A DNA stretch of 64,000 nucleotides from an uncultured Tateyamaria sp. (GTDB taxonomy: Bacteria; Pseudomonadota; Alphaproteobacteria; Rhodobacterales; Rhodobacteraceae), in contig CAJQRC010000004.1 of the NCBI GenBank assembly GCA_905480645.1, positions 1-64,000 of the forward strand, written 5' to 3'. Below are positions 46,740 through 57,138 of this stretch, one piece after another (position 1 is the stretch's first letter; each line of letters opens with the position of its first letter). The translations under genes were made by a program, and so were the position numbers. Under the pieces are notes generated by a model. The model did not search any database, was not told where the DNA came from, and worked only from the letters and a program-made list of their open reading frames with translations.

Positions 46740-47642
46740 TCAAACTCCACTCGCCGCCATAAGGCCTTTTTCGTCAGCTATAGAACGCATTTTGGTTTGT
46801 AACTTATCGAATGCACGGACCTCAATCTGGCGAATACGTTCGCGACTGACATTATACTGTTCCGAAAGGTTTTCCAACGTTATGGCCTGATCCGACAAAC
46901 GCCGTTGGGTCAGTATGTCTTTTTCACGATCATTCAACGCTGCTAATGCTTCGGATAGCATTTCTCGACGGACTTCTAATTCGTCACGCGCCTCGTAATC
47001 CCCGGCCTGGTCAGCGCTTTCATCCTCAATCCAATCTTGCCATTGCATTGTTCCTTCACCGTCGGAGCCAACAGTCGCATTCAATGAAGCGTCCCCGCCG
47101 CTCAACCGACGATTCATCGAAATAACTTCATTCTCGGAAACACCAAGATCCGTAGCAATGCGCGTAACATTTTCAGGGCGCATGTCACCCTCTTCCAGAG
47201 CGCCAATCTTGTTCTTAGCTTTGCGCAAATTAAAAAATAATTTCTTTTGTGCGCTCGTAGTTCCAAGCTTTACCAACGACCATGATCGTAAGATATACTC
47301 TTGAACCGAAGCTCTTATCCACCACATCGCATATGTAGCAAGCCTGAAGCCCTTTTCCGGATCAAAACGTTTAACAGCTTGCATTAGGCCAACGTTTGCC
47401 TCCGATATAACTTCGGCTTGAGGCAATCCATAACCTCGATAGCCCATTGCAATCTTAGCAGCCAAACGCAGATGACTTGTCACCATACGATGCGCTGAGG
47501 CGGTGTCTTGCTCCTCCACCCACCGCTTTGCAAGCATGTACTCTTCTTCCGGCTCCAGAAGCGGAAACTTACGTATTTCCTGCATATACCGGCTCAGTCC
47601 ACCTTCAGGAGTTGGCGCGGGTAAGTTAGCGTAATTGGCCAT
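46740..47642 (-). CDS. rpoH: RNA polymerase sigma-32 factor
   Basis: 300 residues, the heat-shock sigma factor. Region 2 (LRLAAKIAMGYRGYGLPQAEVISEANVGLMQAVKRFDPEKG) includes the RpoH-box-like segment, and the region 2.4 helix is FRLATYAMWWIRASVQEYILRSWSLVK. Region 4 near the C-terminus (QRRLSDQAITLENLSEQYNVSRERIRQIE) is the -35-binding helix-turn-helix. An AAGGAG ribosome binding site lies just upstream. A sigma-32-like promoter precedes it, implying self-regulation. Confidence 0.96.
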   Translation of the reverse strand: MANYANLPAPTPEGGLSRYMQEIRKFPLLEPEEEYMLAKRWVEEQDTASAHRMVTSHLRLAAKIAMGYRGYGLPQAEVISEANVGLMQAVKRFDPEKGFRLATYAMWWIRASVQEYILRSWSLVKLGTTSAQKKLFFNLRKAKNKIGALEEGDMRPENVTRIATDLGVSENEVISMNRRLSGGDASLNATVGSDGEGTMQWQDWIEDESADQAGDYEARDELEVRREMLSEALAALNDREKDILTQRRLSDQAITLENLSEQYNVSRERIRQIEVRAFDKLQTKMRSIADEKGLMAASGV

Positions 47643-47692
47643 TATATTTCTCCTTTATTACTCAAAAGGTTAAATGCTAATATTCTTACCCA

Positions 47693-47725
47693 TAATATGG
47701 GTAGAGACCGCAACCCCTTCAAGGG
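47693..47725 (-). promoter_or_regulatory. Sigma-32 heat-shock promoter of rpoH
   Basis: On the minus strand CCCTTGAA (-35, at 47718-47725) and ACCCATATTA (-10, at 47693-47702) are separated by 15 bases. They match the sigma-32 consensus CTTGAA with CCCATNT-type -10. It lies about 50 bases before the rpoH start. A self-driven heat-shock sigma gene is known in other alphaproteobacteria. Confidence 0.7.
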
Positions 47726-47845
47726 CAAGGTTGCTGGCCGCTTTGAGATAATACACCATCAACTGTTAGTTTCACCCTTTTTTATCGAAGCTCACGCACA
47801 TGTGCTAATAGTTTCAAATGTATATCTTTTAGCATTTGCTCTGGT

Positions 47846-48880
47846 TTAGCTTGGATTTAAAATCAACAAATTTAATAAGTTGTTAAAATCATCAGGTAAG
47901 GGGGCCTCGTACCTCATGTTTTGCCCTGTAATAGGGTGCACAAATCCTAAAATAGCAGCATGCAATGCTTGCCGACGAAATCTTTCCAATGCCGTTTTAG
48001 CGGCTTCACTCAGAGCACCTCGGGCCAGCTTACGCTTACCACCGTAAACAGGATCACCAATCAACCCATGACCCACATGAGCCATGTGTGCTCGGATTTG
48101 ATGAGTGCGACCAGTCTCCAACCAGCATTCGATCTGTGCTACAGACTCAGGAGTTCCATACCGTGATATTACTCTCGTTCTTGTCACCGCATGCCGTCCT
48201 CCCTGAAATAGAACCGCCTGACGCTGCCGGTCAGTTTTATGTCGTCCAAGTTGAGTAGTAATTTTCAAAATATTACCTGGCTCAAAAGAAACGCCCCTGA
48301 CCCCGCGTAATCGGGGGTCATTTGCGTTTGGCACACCATAGACTAAAGCGCGGTAGTACCGCGCAACGGTATGAGCAGCAAATTGAGCAGCTAATCCATG
48401 ATGCGCCGCGTCAGTTTTAGCCACTACCAATAAACCACTAGTTTCCTTATCAATACGGTGAACTACACCCGGTCGTTTCATACCACCAACACCTGAAAGC
48501 GTGTCACCACAATGAAAAATTAGAGCATTAACTAAGGTTCCCGACGGTGACCCAGGAGCAGGGTGTACAACCATCCCTGCAGGCTTATTGACCACGATCA
48601 GGTCAGCATCTTCATGAACTACCTCAATCGGAATATCTTCAGGCACTAAATGACTTTCCTCGGCAGCTGCAACTCTTACCTCAACCAGCGCTCCTGCAGT
48701 AATTCGAGCTTTAGGGTCAGAAACTACATTACCATTAACCGTAACCGCTCCTCCCACGACTAACCTGACTAACCGCGTTCGCGACAAAGAAGCCCCCACT
48801 GGCACGTCACGAGCTATCGCCTTATCAAGGCGCTGAGGGGGATCCTCACCGATTAAAAAGGATATAAGCGTGGACGACAT
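47846..48880 (-). CDS. rluD: 23S rRNA pseudouridine synthase RluD
   Basis: 344 residues from the ATG at 48880; the longer frame to 49147 lies over the divergent gene and has no family sequence. RluD makes pseudouridines in helix 69 of 23S rRNA. An S4 domain (about residues 10-75, [23 protein letters not shown]) precedes the core with the catalytic Asp in [17 protein letters not shown] and [18 protein letters not shown]. The start overlaps the divergent small gene by 11 bases. Confidence 0.93.
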   Translation of the reverse strand: MSSTLISFLIGEDPPQRLDKAIARDVPVGASLSRTRLVRLVVGGAVTVNGNVVSDPKARITAGALVEVRVAAAEESHLVPEDIPIEVVHEDADLIVVNKPAGMVVHPAPGSPSGTLVNALIFHCGDTLSGVGGMKRPGVVHRIDKETSGLLVVAKTDAAHHGLAAQFAAHTVARYYRALVYGVPNANDPRLRGVRGVSFEPGNILKITTQLGRHKTDRQRQAVLFQGGRHAVTRTRVISRYGTPESVAQIECWLETGRTHQIRAHMAHVGHGLIGDPVYGGKRKLARGALSEAAKTALERFRRQALHAAILGFVHPITGQNMRYEAPLPDDFNNLLNLLILNPS

Positions 48881-49169
48881 CAAAAACCTCTCAGAACCAG
48901 CTAATTTAAGATTTTTACGTCGGCTGGTAACGATATTAACTGCCATAATGATTTTGGGTGTTTTAACGGTGATCTCATTGCTTGTCATCCAGCTGAATAC
49001 GTTCAACCCGAAAATAATACTACCTGACCAGATAGCTTTGCCAAAGGGAACAGTGGCAAAAGCATTTACCTTCGGCTCAAATTGGTATGCAGTTGTTACC
49101 GCAAAAGATGAAATATTAATTTTTGAACAGACGACTGGATTACTCAAACAAACTGTGAAAATAAAGTGA
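48870..49169 (+). CDS. DUF6476-type small membrane protein
   Basis: 99 residues from the GTG at 48870 with AAGGA 7 bases upstream. Short cytoplasmic head (NLRFLRRLV), one hydrophobic helix (about 20-42), then a small domain with [23 protein letters not shown]. This fits the DUF6476 family of Rhodobacterales, usually divergent from rluD. Function unknown. Its 5' end overlaps the rluD 5' end by 11 bases, so both mRNAs are antisense there. Confidence 0.85.
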   Translation: MDDIKNLSEPANLRFLRRLVTILTAIMILGVLTVISLLVIQLNTFNPKIILPDQIALPKGTVAKAFTFGSNWYAVVTAKDEILIFEQTTGLLKQTVKIK

Positions 49170-49457
49170 CACGCTAAGCCTACACATTTAGTAGGGTTGT
49201 CATAGGAATATTTTGCGCCTTATCAGGCATACTCTGGCTACAATTTTTTATAAAAACTTATCCATAAAACTTGAAATTTCAATGTAGCCAATTCATTAAT
49301 TGATTTAGTAAATAAGATAGAAAATTATTACAGCCAATGCCCCTCACAAAACCAAAGAATTATTATATGTACAATACACAACCTTGGTACGGTCGGTCGA
49401 AATAGCCCGTTTGTAAATAAATCTACCCTTGTAATACGACAGCAGGAACCCACGGAA

Positions 49458-51053
49458 ATGAAAATCCGTTCCACCCATCATTATTCCTCACGACGTTCGG
49501 CAGTATTAGCGGACAATATGGTGTCAACATCACATCCATTAGCCTCTCAGGCTGGTCTTACAATGTTAACACAAGGTGGCAACGCAGTGGATGCAGCAAT
49601 TGCCACGGCTATTTCTCTCACTGTGGTTGAACCAACAGGCAATGGCCTCGGATCTGATGCGTTTGCTATTGTTTGGGATGGCACAAAATTACATGGTCTA
49701 AATGCGTCTGGCAGGTCACCGGCAGGTTGGACCATGGAGCGATTTATCAAATATGATGAAATGCCGTTGTTGGGCTGGGAAAGTGTAACCGTACCAGGCG
49801 CAGTATCTGCATGGGTAGCCCTGTCTGAACGTTTTGGTAAACTACCTTTTGCTGACCTTTTTGTTCCAGCGGTTAACTACGCTGAGAGTGGGTTTATAGT
49901 GTCACCCAAAATTGCGGAACTCTGGCGCAGGGCGGCCAAAACACTAGGCGGCCAACCTAGTTTTGCCGAAGCATTTCTGTTTCATGGAAAAGCTCCCAAA
50001 GCTGGGATGCGATTTGTAAATAAGCCACTTGCTAATACTTTACGGATAATTGCCAAAACAAAAGGAAAAGATTTTTACGAAGGTAAGCTGGCCAGTGCAA
50101 TCTGTGATAATGCAAAGCAACACAACGCAGCTTTAACAATTGAAGATATGGCCACCCATACGATTAGTTGGTGTGACACAATCTCCAAAAGTTTTGATGA
50201 TTTTGAACTACATGAAATCCCACCCAACACGCAGGGAATTGCAGCACTTATCGCCATAGGTATCTTATCTAACACTCGGATCCGCGATCTTGGTGTTGAT
50301 GATCCGCTCGCCCTTCATTTGCAAATCGAAGCAATGAAACTTGCTTTGTCTGATACTGAGTCCTACGTCGCAGATGGTAATTTTATGAAAGATGTCACTA
50401 CTCACGATTTACTAGACGATGCATATCTGGCCAAACGCTCTGAGTTAATAGATGAGAGAAAAGCGCAAAATTTCAATGCAGGGGCTCCCAAAAATGGTGG
50501 TACTGTTTATTTAGCCACTGCAGATTCGTCAGGCAAAATGGTGTCTTTCATTCAATCAAATTATGCGGGATTCGGGTCGGGCGTGGTGATCCCAGGCACT
50601 GGTATCAGTATGCAAAACCGTGGTGCCGGTTTCAGCCTTGATCCTACAAGCCCCAATCGGGTTGGTCCAAGTAAACGTCCTTTTCATACAATAATACCAG
50701 GCTTTCTAATGGGCCGGGATGGACCACTAATGAGTTTTGGCATGATGGGGGGGCCGATGCAGGCCCAAGGGCATACGCAAATGACCCTGCGCACGCAACT
50801 GTGGGGACAAGATCCACAAATGGCCGTAGATGCTCCCCGATGGCGGTTTATAGAAGGATTAAATATAGCCTGCGAAGACACTATGTCTGAAATAACACTC
50901 CATGGACTGGCAAAGCTTGGACATATTATAACCCTTGAGGCACCAGATAACACCTTTGGATTCGGCGGAGCACAATTGATTTGCCGCCTTACTAACGGAA
51001 GTTATGCTGCAGGCTCAGACCCACGCAAAGACGGGCAAGCCGTTGGCTTTTAG
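49458..51053 (+). CDS. Gamma-glutamyltransferase-family hydrolase
   Basis: 531 residues. GGT fold: MVSTSHPLASQAGLTMLTQGGNAVDAAIATA, then GGN-type substrate loop, the proposed autoprocessing Thr in NGGTVYLATAD, and MQNRGAGFSLDP and GGPMQAQGH after it. GGT enzymes hydrolyse gamma-glutamyl peptides such as glutathione, or related acylamides. There is no signal peptide, unlike periplasmic GGT, and the large/small subunit split is inferred. Start ATG at 49458 has AGGAAC upstream. Activity versus an acylase of the same clan is not certain. Confidence 0.86.
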   Translation: MKIRSTHHYSSRRSAVLADNMVSTSHPLASQAGLTMLTQGGNAVDAAIATAISLTVVEPTGNGLGSDAFAIVWDGTKLHGLNASGRSPAGWTMERFIKYDEMPLLGWESVTVPGAVSAWVALSERFGKLPFADLFVPAVNYAESGFIVSPKIAELWRRAAKTLGGQPSFAEAFLFHGKAPKAGMRFVNKPLANTLRIIAKTKGKDFYEGKLASAICDNAKQHNAALTIEDMATHTISWCDTISKSFDDFELHEIPPNTQGIAALIAIGILSNTRIRDLGVDDPLALHLQIEAMKLALSDTESYVADGNFMKDVTTHDLLDDAYLAKRSELIDERKAQNFNAGAPKNGGTVYLATADSSGKMVSFIQSNYAGFGSGVVIPGTGISMQNRGAGFSLDPTSPNRVGPSKRPFHTIIPGFLMGRDGPLMSFGMMGGPMQAQGHTQMTLRTQLWGQDPQMAVDAPRWRFIEGLNIACEDTMSEITLHGLAKLGHIITLEAPDNTFGFGGAQLICRLTNGSYAAGSDPRKDGQAVGF

Positions 51054-51116
51054 TCGCTTAAAACTGATTCAATTTAGCTTCAAGAGAAATGGGGAAAAGT
51101 GGGTTTACTTTGCATC

Positions 51117-51135
51117 TAAGCCACTGAGTGGCTTA
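51117..51135. terminator. Palindrome overlapping the sseB stop, possible shared terminator
   Basis: TAAGCCACTGAGTGGCTTA is a 9-bp perfect stem around one base, located between the convergent ggt-type and sseB genes and covering the sseB TAA. No long T-run follows, so it may terminate weakly. Confidence 0.4.
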
Positions 51136-51921
51136 TCTCAAAATAGGCGGTTTGGCCGGATTAGATCCAGGCGCAATAATCTCTGGCGAACTCACCGGTG
51201 CTGGTTGTGGCAGATCAAAACGCAGACCGACGCGTTCAAAACGTTCCATCATCGGATCTTTAGCATCAAAAAAACCTACATCCATAGCACCCGCTTCAAT
51301 TCCTGAGAATGTCAGAGCTTCAGAAGCGGCACGCGCGAGAACTGCTTCGGCCCTCGGGGCTGCGCCCACAAATGCAAGCATATGCCCACGTTTGGAATCT
51401 GCGTCAGTGGTACCAACTAAAAAAGCAGTTTGCGCCAAACCCGTTGCCATCGCCAGTTTAGCGTCAATGGCGGAAATAAGTGCATCTGGTAACCCTTTGG
51501 GGGCTAACAACTCTGCAAACTGCATTTCAACTTCATCAGGACTATGCTCCAAGGTTTTGGCTAACCACCTAATTCCTTCAGCGTCTAACAAAAAGGCAGA
51601 CGGAGCGACGTCCAGATTTAATCCAAGCCCAAGATCTTTTTCAGACAATAACCTTGCAATAATTCGACCTGATAGCGATGCGTAGGGTGCCTCCGCACCA
51701 ACAAACTGCGTCAGTCGTTCCACGCGATCAAAAACTAATACAATACTACCAGTGCCAGGGTCAAAAATTTGAGGCGTAATCTTGTCTGCCTCTACGTTGC
51801 CTTCGAGCAGTAAAAATAACTCGGCATCACCCAAGCGTTCGTAAAAACGCAATCGGGCAGCATCATTCTCTGGGTCTGCAGTCATGATTGCGTGGACAGT
51901 ATCCAGAACTGTTTTAGTCAT
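51133..51921 (-). CDS. SseB-family protein
   Basis: 262 residues with an N-terminal SseB domain (DPENDAARLRFYERLGDAELFLLL, LVFDRVERLTQF, YASLSGRIIARLL) and a second SseB-like C-terminal part. The family has no settled function. It is downstream of a uracil-DNA glycosylase with an ATGA overlap and convergent with the GGT-family gene. The stop is inside the palindrome at 51117-51135. Confidence 0.82.
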   Translation of the reverse strand: MTKTVLDTVHAIMTADPENDAARLRFYERLGDAELFLLLEGNVEADKITPQIFDPGTGSIVLVFDRVERLTQFVGAEAPYASLSGRIIARLLSEKDLGLGLNLDVAPSAFLLDAEGIRWLAKTLEHSPDEVEMQFAELLAPKGLPDALISAIDAKLAMATGLAQTAFLVGTTDADSKRGHMLAFVGAAPRAEAVLARAASEALTFSGIEAGAMDVGFFDAKDPMMERFERVGLRFDLPQPAPVSSPEIIAPGSNPAKPPILR

Positions 51922-52499
51922 TTCAACGCCTCTTTGACTTGCGACCGCAGTGTCGGCAACAAATCTGCTTCAAACCAAATATTTTTCTTGATCCAGGAAT
52001 TATTACGCCAAGATGGATGGGGCAAGGAGAAGACACAAGGCGCATGATCGCGCCACGCCATTACTGTATCCATCATAACTGTTTTCTTTCCAAAATGCCA
52101 CGATTGTGCGTGAGCACCTAAAAGCACGGTCAACCGCACCTCACCGATATGCTCCATCACCCTCAGGCGCCAAGTCTTAGCACAAATATTGGGTGGAGGA
52201 AGATCTCCCCCTTTGGCATTATAACCCGGAAAACAAAATGCCATCGGAACAATAGCCACCTTACTCGTATCGTAGAAAATTCTGGTGTCTATGTCTAACC
52301 AATCTCGCAAGCGCTCCCCCGATGCGTCTGTAAAGGGTTTGCCCGAGGCATGTGCGCGAGCTCCGGGCGCTTGCCCTGCGATTAAAATGCGCGCTTCTTT
52401 TTCAAACCAAACCACAGGTGCCGGCGCATGGCCAGTTTTGGTGGCCAAAAAACGACGCCTGCAAATCCGGCAAGCATTAATATCATCAGAGAGAGACAT
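51918..52499 (-). CDS. Uracil-DNA glycosylase-family protein
   Basis: 193 residues from the ATG at 52499. UDG-superfamily motifs: ILIAGQAPGARAHASGKPFTDASGERL (motif with water-activating region) and a late LPHPSWRNN. It has Cys residues near the start (INACRICRRR) that suit the family. It likely removes uracil or another damaged base, although DUF-type UDG members are sometimes uncharacterised. The stop overlaps the sseB start (ATGA), so co-transcribed. Confidence 0.85.
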   Translation of the reverse strand: MSLSDDINACRICRRRFLATKTGHAPAPVVWFEKEARILIAGQAPGARAHASGKPFTDASGERLRDWLDIDTRIFYDTSKVAIVPMAFCFPGYNAKGGDLPPPNICAKTWRLRVMEHIGEVRLTVLLGAHAQSWHFGKKTVMMDTVMAWRDHAPCVFSLPHPSWRNNSWIKKNIWFEADLLPTLRSQVKEALK

Positions 52500-52814
52500 C
52501 CCGTATGAGCTAAAAGAATTGCTTTGAATTAGCAATTATCAAAGATATTTATATATCTTCGTAACAACTCCAATCTTGTAATATATAAATGTAACTATTT
52601 ATTATTAAATAATTTTTAGTATACTTTCTAGCGTTGAATAAGGACCCGTGTTTCTGCAAAAAGTTAGATTCAGTAGGAGTTTTTACTACTGCTGAACCGA
52701 AAATACTAATCCCCATAGGTTCCAAAAAATGATATTGGCTTTTCTTACGTTTACAGGCATCTATCAACATAAGAATATTGGTCCACTGACATAGAAGACA
52801 GGCAATCAGCAAAG
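52500..52814. other. AT-rich gap between the glycosylase and kdsA
   Basis: Divergent gap of 315 bases. A minus ORF over it has no ribosome site or family features. No hairpin terminator or known motif seen. It must contain promoters for both genes. Confidence 0.45.
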
Positions 52815-53642
52815 ATGAAAAGTGTTGAAATCGCAAATATTGTTATTGGCAACAAATGCCCCCTAACTGTAATTGCAGGCCCTTGTACGCTCGAAAGTAC
52901 GGAAATGGGTCAACATATTGCCGGTACGCTTAAAGAAGCGTGCGAAATAGCTGGTGCGCAATATATTTTTAAAGCTAGTTATGACAAGGCTAACCGCACA
53001 TCGCTTTGTGGAAGACGCGGTCTAGGGATGGAAGAAGGCCTTAAAGCGCTTCAATCTATTAAAGAATTGGTTGGCGTGCCTATTCTCACTGACGTACATA
53101 CAGAGGCACAATGTGTCGTAGCAGCAGAAGTCGCGGACATTTTACAAATCCCTGCTTTCCTGTGTCGCCAAACCGACATGTTGCTGGCAGCCGGAAATTC
53201 CGGTGCAGCAGTTAACATCAAAAAGGGACAATTTTTAGCTCCATGGGAAATGCCTAATATAATTACTAAAGTCGAGAGCACGGGAAACAATCGCATTCTT
53301 TTGACTGAACGTGGAACATCTTTCGGATACAATACGCTCATTGCTGACATGCGTTCTTTGCCCCAAATGGCGCAAACTGGATATCCGGTGGTGATGGACG
53401 CTACCCACTCAGTACAACAACCTGGCGGCAAAGGTGGATCAAGCGGTGGGCAACGAGAATTTGCTCCTGTTATGGCCCGCGCTGCTGTATCGATTGGCGT
53501 TAGTGCAGTTTTTATCGAAACGCACCCTGACCCGGACAAGGCACCTTCAGATGGCCCGAATATGATCTATCTAGACAAGATGCCACAACTAATTGATACA
53601 TTGATGAAATTTGATGATCTTGCAAAAAAAAATCCAGTGTAA
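52815..53642 (+). CDS. kdsA: 3-deoxy-8-phosphooctulonate synthase
   Basis: 275 residues, joins phosphoenolpyruvate and arabinose 5-phosphate to make KDO-8-phosphate, the first step of KDO synthesis for lipopolysaccharide. Family motifs: AGPCTLES at the start, KASYDKANRTS, LTDVHTEAQ, VNIKKGQFLAPWEM and FIETHPDPDKAPSDGPNM. A TIM barrel without signal peptide. It lies 34 bases upstream of a phosphohexomutase on the same strand. Confidence 0.96.
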   Translation: MKSVEIANIVIGNKCPLTVIAGPCTLESTEMGQHIAGTLKEACEIAGAQYIFKASYDKANRTSLCGRRGLGMEEGLKALQSIKELVGVPILTDVHTEAQCVVAAEVADILQIPAFLCRQTDMLLAAGNSGAAVNIKKGQFLAPWEMPNIITKVESTGNNRILLTERGTSFGYNTLIADMRSLPQMAQTGYPVVMDATHSVQQPGGKGGSSGGQREFAPVMARAAVSIGVSAVFIETHPDPDKAPSDGPNMIYLDKMPQLIDTLMKFDDLAKKNPV

Positions 53643-53676
53643 CCTAAAAATTGATCCTTATTTAAGAATAATTTAA

Positions 53677-55173
53677 ATGTATAAACCTGCTGTCAAAGTG
53701 ACCCAAAACACATGGGAATTTCTCCGCGATCCAATGATAAGCCCTACTGGCTTTCGCGAATATGATGCACGCTGGAAATATCCTGACGAAATTAATCTGC
53801 CAGGAATTACAGCACTTGGTCTTGGACTTGGGACACAGATGCGGCGGCGTGGCATTACACCAGTTATAGCCGTTGGCAATGACTATCGCTATTATTCTCT
53901 CAGTATTAAAAACGCTATGGTTGTTGGGTTAATTCAGGCCGGAATTCACGTTAAAGATATTGGTCCAGCCGTTTCACCCATGGCATATTTCAGCCAGTTT
54001 TATTTAGACGTACCCGCGGTAGCAATGGTTACAGCATCTCATAACCCAAACGGTTGGACTGGGGTGAAAATGGGCTTTGACAGGCCACTCACACACGGGC
54101 CCCAAGAGATGAGCGAATTGCGAGACATTGTTCTGAACGGCGAGGGAGAAACACATTTTGGCGGTCGATACGAATTTGTTCATGGAGTGCGCGAAGCTTA
54201 TTTGAAAGACCTAGTAGGTGATTTTAAAATGACCCGAAAAATGAAGGTTGTTTGCGCAACTGGTAATGGAACGGCTGCTGCCTTTGCACCCGAATTATTT
54301 GAACGGATTGGCGTCGAGGTTGTGCCCAGCCATAACGATCTTGATTATACTTTTCCGAATTACAATCCAAACCCTGAGGCAATGGAAATGCTACATGACA
54401 TGGCCAGCAGCGTGAAAGATTCAGGAGCAGACTTTGCTCTTGGGTTTGATGGCGATGGCGACCGTTGTGGCGTTGTTGACGACGAAGGCGAAGAAATTTT
54501 TGCCGACAAAGTCGGTGTTATCATGGCTCGTGACTTAGTCAAAATTTATCCCGGAAGTACCTTTGTTGCAGATGTTAAATCAACTGGCATTTTTGCCTCA
54601 GATCCTGAGCTTCAACGTTACGATGCAAAGATAGATTACTGGAAAACTGGCCATAGCCACATGAAGCGACGTGTCAAAGAACTAAATGCACTCGCCGGCT
54701 TTGAAAAATCTGGGCATTATTTTTTAGCAGAACCCATTGGACGCGGGTATGATTGTGGGATGCGCGTAGCGGTAGAAATCTGTAAATTAATGGATCGTAA
54801 CTCGAACAGTAAAATGTCCGATTTACGCAAGGCACTGCCAAGGACTTTTTCAACCCCTACTATGTCACCTTACTGTTCAGATCTTGAAAAATACGATGTT
54901 TTAGAGCGCATAGTAAAAAAGTTGTTATCCATGAACGAGGCCGGTGAAAAAATTGCAGACCAGAGTATCAGAGAGGTGGTAACGGTTAACGGCGCGCGCG
55001 TGATCCTTGAGAATGGTAGTTGGGGCTTGGTACGGGCTTCATCTAACACACCTAATTTAGTTGTGGTTTGCGAAAGCTCTGAAAGCGATAAAGAGCTTCG
55101 CGCAATTTTCTCCGACATCAACACTGTCATACAAACAGAGCCATCTGTAGGGGAGTATGATCAGACTTTTTAA
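53677..55173 (+). CDS. Phosphomannomutase/phosphoglucomutase
   Basis: 498 residues, alpha-D-phosphohexomutase. The phosphoserine is in VTASHNPNGWTGVK, the Mg-binding loop is FDGDGDRCGVVDD, and the start FREYDARWKYPD gives the first motif. The C-terminal phosphate-binding domain contains LVRASSNTPNLVVVCE. It interconverts hexose 1- and 6-phosphates for cell-envelope sugars, consistent with its kdsA neighbour. Specificity for mannose or glucose is not resolved. Confidence 0.92.
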   Translation: MYKPAVKVTQNTWEFLRDPMISPTGFREYDARWKYPDEINLPGITALGLGLGTQMRRRGITPVIAVGNDYRYYSLSIKNAMVVGLIQAGIHVKDIGPAVSPMAYFSQFYLDVPAVAMVTASHNPNGWTGVKMGFDRPLTHGPQEMSELRDIVLNGEGETHFGGRYEFVHGVREAYLKDLVGDFKMTRKMKVVCATGNGTAAAFAPELFERIGVEVVPSHNDLDYTFPNYNPNPEAMEMLHDMASSVKDSGADFALGFDGDGDRCGVVDDEGEEIFADKVGVIMARDLVKIYPGSTFVADVKSTGIFASDPELQRYDAKIDYWKTGHSHMKRRVKELNALAGFEKSGHYFLAEPIGRGYDCGMRVAVEICKLMDRNSNSKMSDLRKALPRTFSTPTMSPYCSDLEKYDVLERIVKKLLSMNEAGEKIADQSIREVVTVNGARVILENGSWGLVRASSNTPNLVVVCESSESDKELRAIFSDINTVIQTEPSVGEYDQTF

Positions 55174-55536
55174 GAAATACATTCCTCCACCATAACATCC
55201 ATGACGTAAGCGCATGACGGCGTGCTTCAAGTAATCATGAAATCACCAAAGGAACTAGCATATCCCTCTTTTGAAAAATTTTTAAAACTTCCAAATAAAG
55301 CAGTTCAATCTCAATCAATCAAAGCCTTATAGATTGAAAATCTTCCAGTATTACTGCCATATATTTTAATAATAACTTTGAGATCATAAGTATTAGGTAT
55401 AACACATTTGAGAGTGATATTTTAAAAATGAAATGACCCACTTCGCCTTAAGTTAGACTATTCTTAGTTTGAGCTTACAACACCCTTGAGATTTCAAACC
55501 CTTTTCCTCTGGCTCAAGTTCACTTAGGACACTTTT
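55174..55536. other. Intergenic region upstream of rimO
   Basis: 363 bases without a supported gene. It holds AT-rich sequence, no clear terminator or promoter that I could assign. Confidence 0.4.
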
Positions 55537-56931
55537 ATGAGCACAAATCCTCCAAACCTACGTCCTGACCTCGCACCAAACTTGCGGTTAGATCCATCAC
55601 AATCCCTACATAATAAAAGAATCAAAAACCAAAATAAACCTACTATAGGGATGGTCAGTCTAGGCTGTCCTAAAGCTTTGGTGGACAGTGAACGAATTCT
55701 GACACGCCTAAGAGCTGAAGGTTATGGGATCTCTCCAGAATATCACGGCGCCGATGCAGTAATAGTTAATACTTGTGGATTTCTCGACAGTGCTAAAGCA
55801 GAAAGCCTAGATGCTATTGGTGAAGCAATTAACGAAAACGGGAAAGTGATTGTTACTGGCTGTTTAGGAGCGGACCCAGAGTACATTATTGGTAAGCACC
55901 CAAGAGTATTGGCCGTTACAGGACCGCATCAGTATGAACAGGTTTTGGACGCTGTACATGCCATAATACCCTGTAATCCTGATCCATTCATTGACCTATT
56001 ACCAACATCCAATGTCAGCTTGACGCCTCGACATTATAGTTATCTAAAAATTTCTGAAGGCTGCAATCACAAATGCAAGTTCTGCATCATACCTGATATG
56101 CGTGGTAAACTAATAAGTCGACCAGCACATGCGGTGCTGCGTGAGGCAGAGAAACTTATAGATGCAGGAGTACGTGAATTACTCGTAATATCTCAAGATA
56201 CGTCCGCATATGGATTAGACATTAAACATGAAGAAACCAAAGGCCATCGTGCTCATATAACTAACCTTGCAAGTGATTTAGGATCGCTTGGGGCATGGGT
56301 ACGTTTGCATTATGTTTATCCATATCCACATGTCCGTCACTTGATTCCACTCATGACGGAAAACTTAATTTTACCATATCTAGATATTCCGTTTCAACAT
56401 GCCCACCCAGATGTTTTAAAACGTATGGCTCGTCCAGCTGCTGCAGCTAAAACATTAACTGAAATTGCCGAATGGCGTAAAATTTGCCCGGAGCTCACTA
56501 TACGCTCAACTTTTATAGTAGGCTATCCTGGAGAGACAGAAACTGAATTTCAAACTTTGTTAGATTGGATGGACGAGGCACAGCTAGACAGAGTTGGATG
56601 TTTTCAGTACGAAAACGTAAATGGCGCGCGTTCAAATGCACTGCCTAACCAAGTGGTCTCTGAAGTCAAGCAGGACCGATGGGATAGGTTTATGCAGAAA
56701 GCAACAGAAATTTCTGAAACTAAACTCAGATCTAAGATTGGCCAACGCATTCAAGTCATTGTAGATGAAGTAGACGATGAAGCAGCTATTTGCCGTACAA
56801 AAGCAGATGCTCCAGAAATCGATGGAAATTTATTTATAGATGAGAATTTTCACTTATTAAAACCAGGCGACATAGTAACTGTGGAAGTAGATGAAGCTAG
56901 CGATTATGATTTGTGGGGACGTTTGCTATAG
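55537..56931 (+). CDS. rimO: Ribosomal protein S12 methylthiotransferase
   Basis: 464 residues, radical SAM enzyme that methylthiolates Asp89 of ribosomal protein S12. The N-terminal MTTase domain has its three cluster cysteines ([13 protein letters not shown] and TGCLG), the radical SAM motif is CNHKCKFC, and the C-terminal TRAM domain ends [13 protein letters not shown]. The first about 35 residues form an extended Asn/Pro-rich stretch before MVSLGCPK, a longer N-terminus than usual. It has its own 363-base upstream gap. Confidence 0.94.
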   Translation: MSTNPPNLRPDLAPNLRLDPSQSLHNKRIKNQNKPTIGMVSLGCPKALVDSERILTRLRAEGYGISPEYHGADAVIVNTCGFLDSAKAESLDAIGEAINENGKVIVTGCLGADPEYIIGKHPRVLAVTGPHQYEQVLDAVHAIIPCNPDPFIDLLPTSNVSLTPRHYSYLKISEGCNHKCKFCIIPDMRGKLISRPAHAVLREAEKLIDAGVRELLVISQDTSAYGLDIKHEETKGHRAHITNLASDLGSLGAWVRLHYVYPYPHVRHLIPLMTENLILPYLDIPFQHAHPDVLKRMARPAAAAKTLTEIAEWRKICPELTIRSTFIVGYPGETETEFQTLLDWMDEAQLDRVGCFQYENVNGARSNALPNQVVSEVKQDRWDRFMQKATEISETKLRSKIGQRIQVIVDEVDDEAAICRTKADAPEIDGNLFIDENFHLLKPGDIVTVEVDEASDYDLWGRLL

Positions 56932-57138
56932 GAGTACAAAGCTATTATTTCTTATAAAGAAAATCAGTTTCTACACGAGCCACACAGAAATAAACCATTT
57001 ATTAGTATCAAACGCTGAAAGTTTCTGAAGTACTCAGATTTTGTATACTTTTTATTTTATTTTATTATTTTTTTAACTTCAAATTTAGATACCTATTTTG
57101 AGATTTTTATTACTAAGCATCGAAATTAATAGATTTAG

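Noticed and set aside
52549-52836. Minus-strand ORF of 95 codons between the glycosylase and kdsA
   Set aside because: Overlaps the kdsA start and shows no family or ribosome-site evidence.
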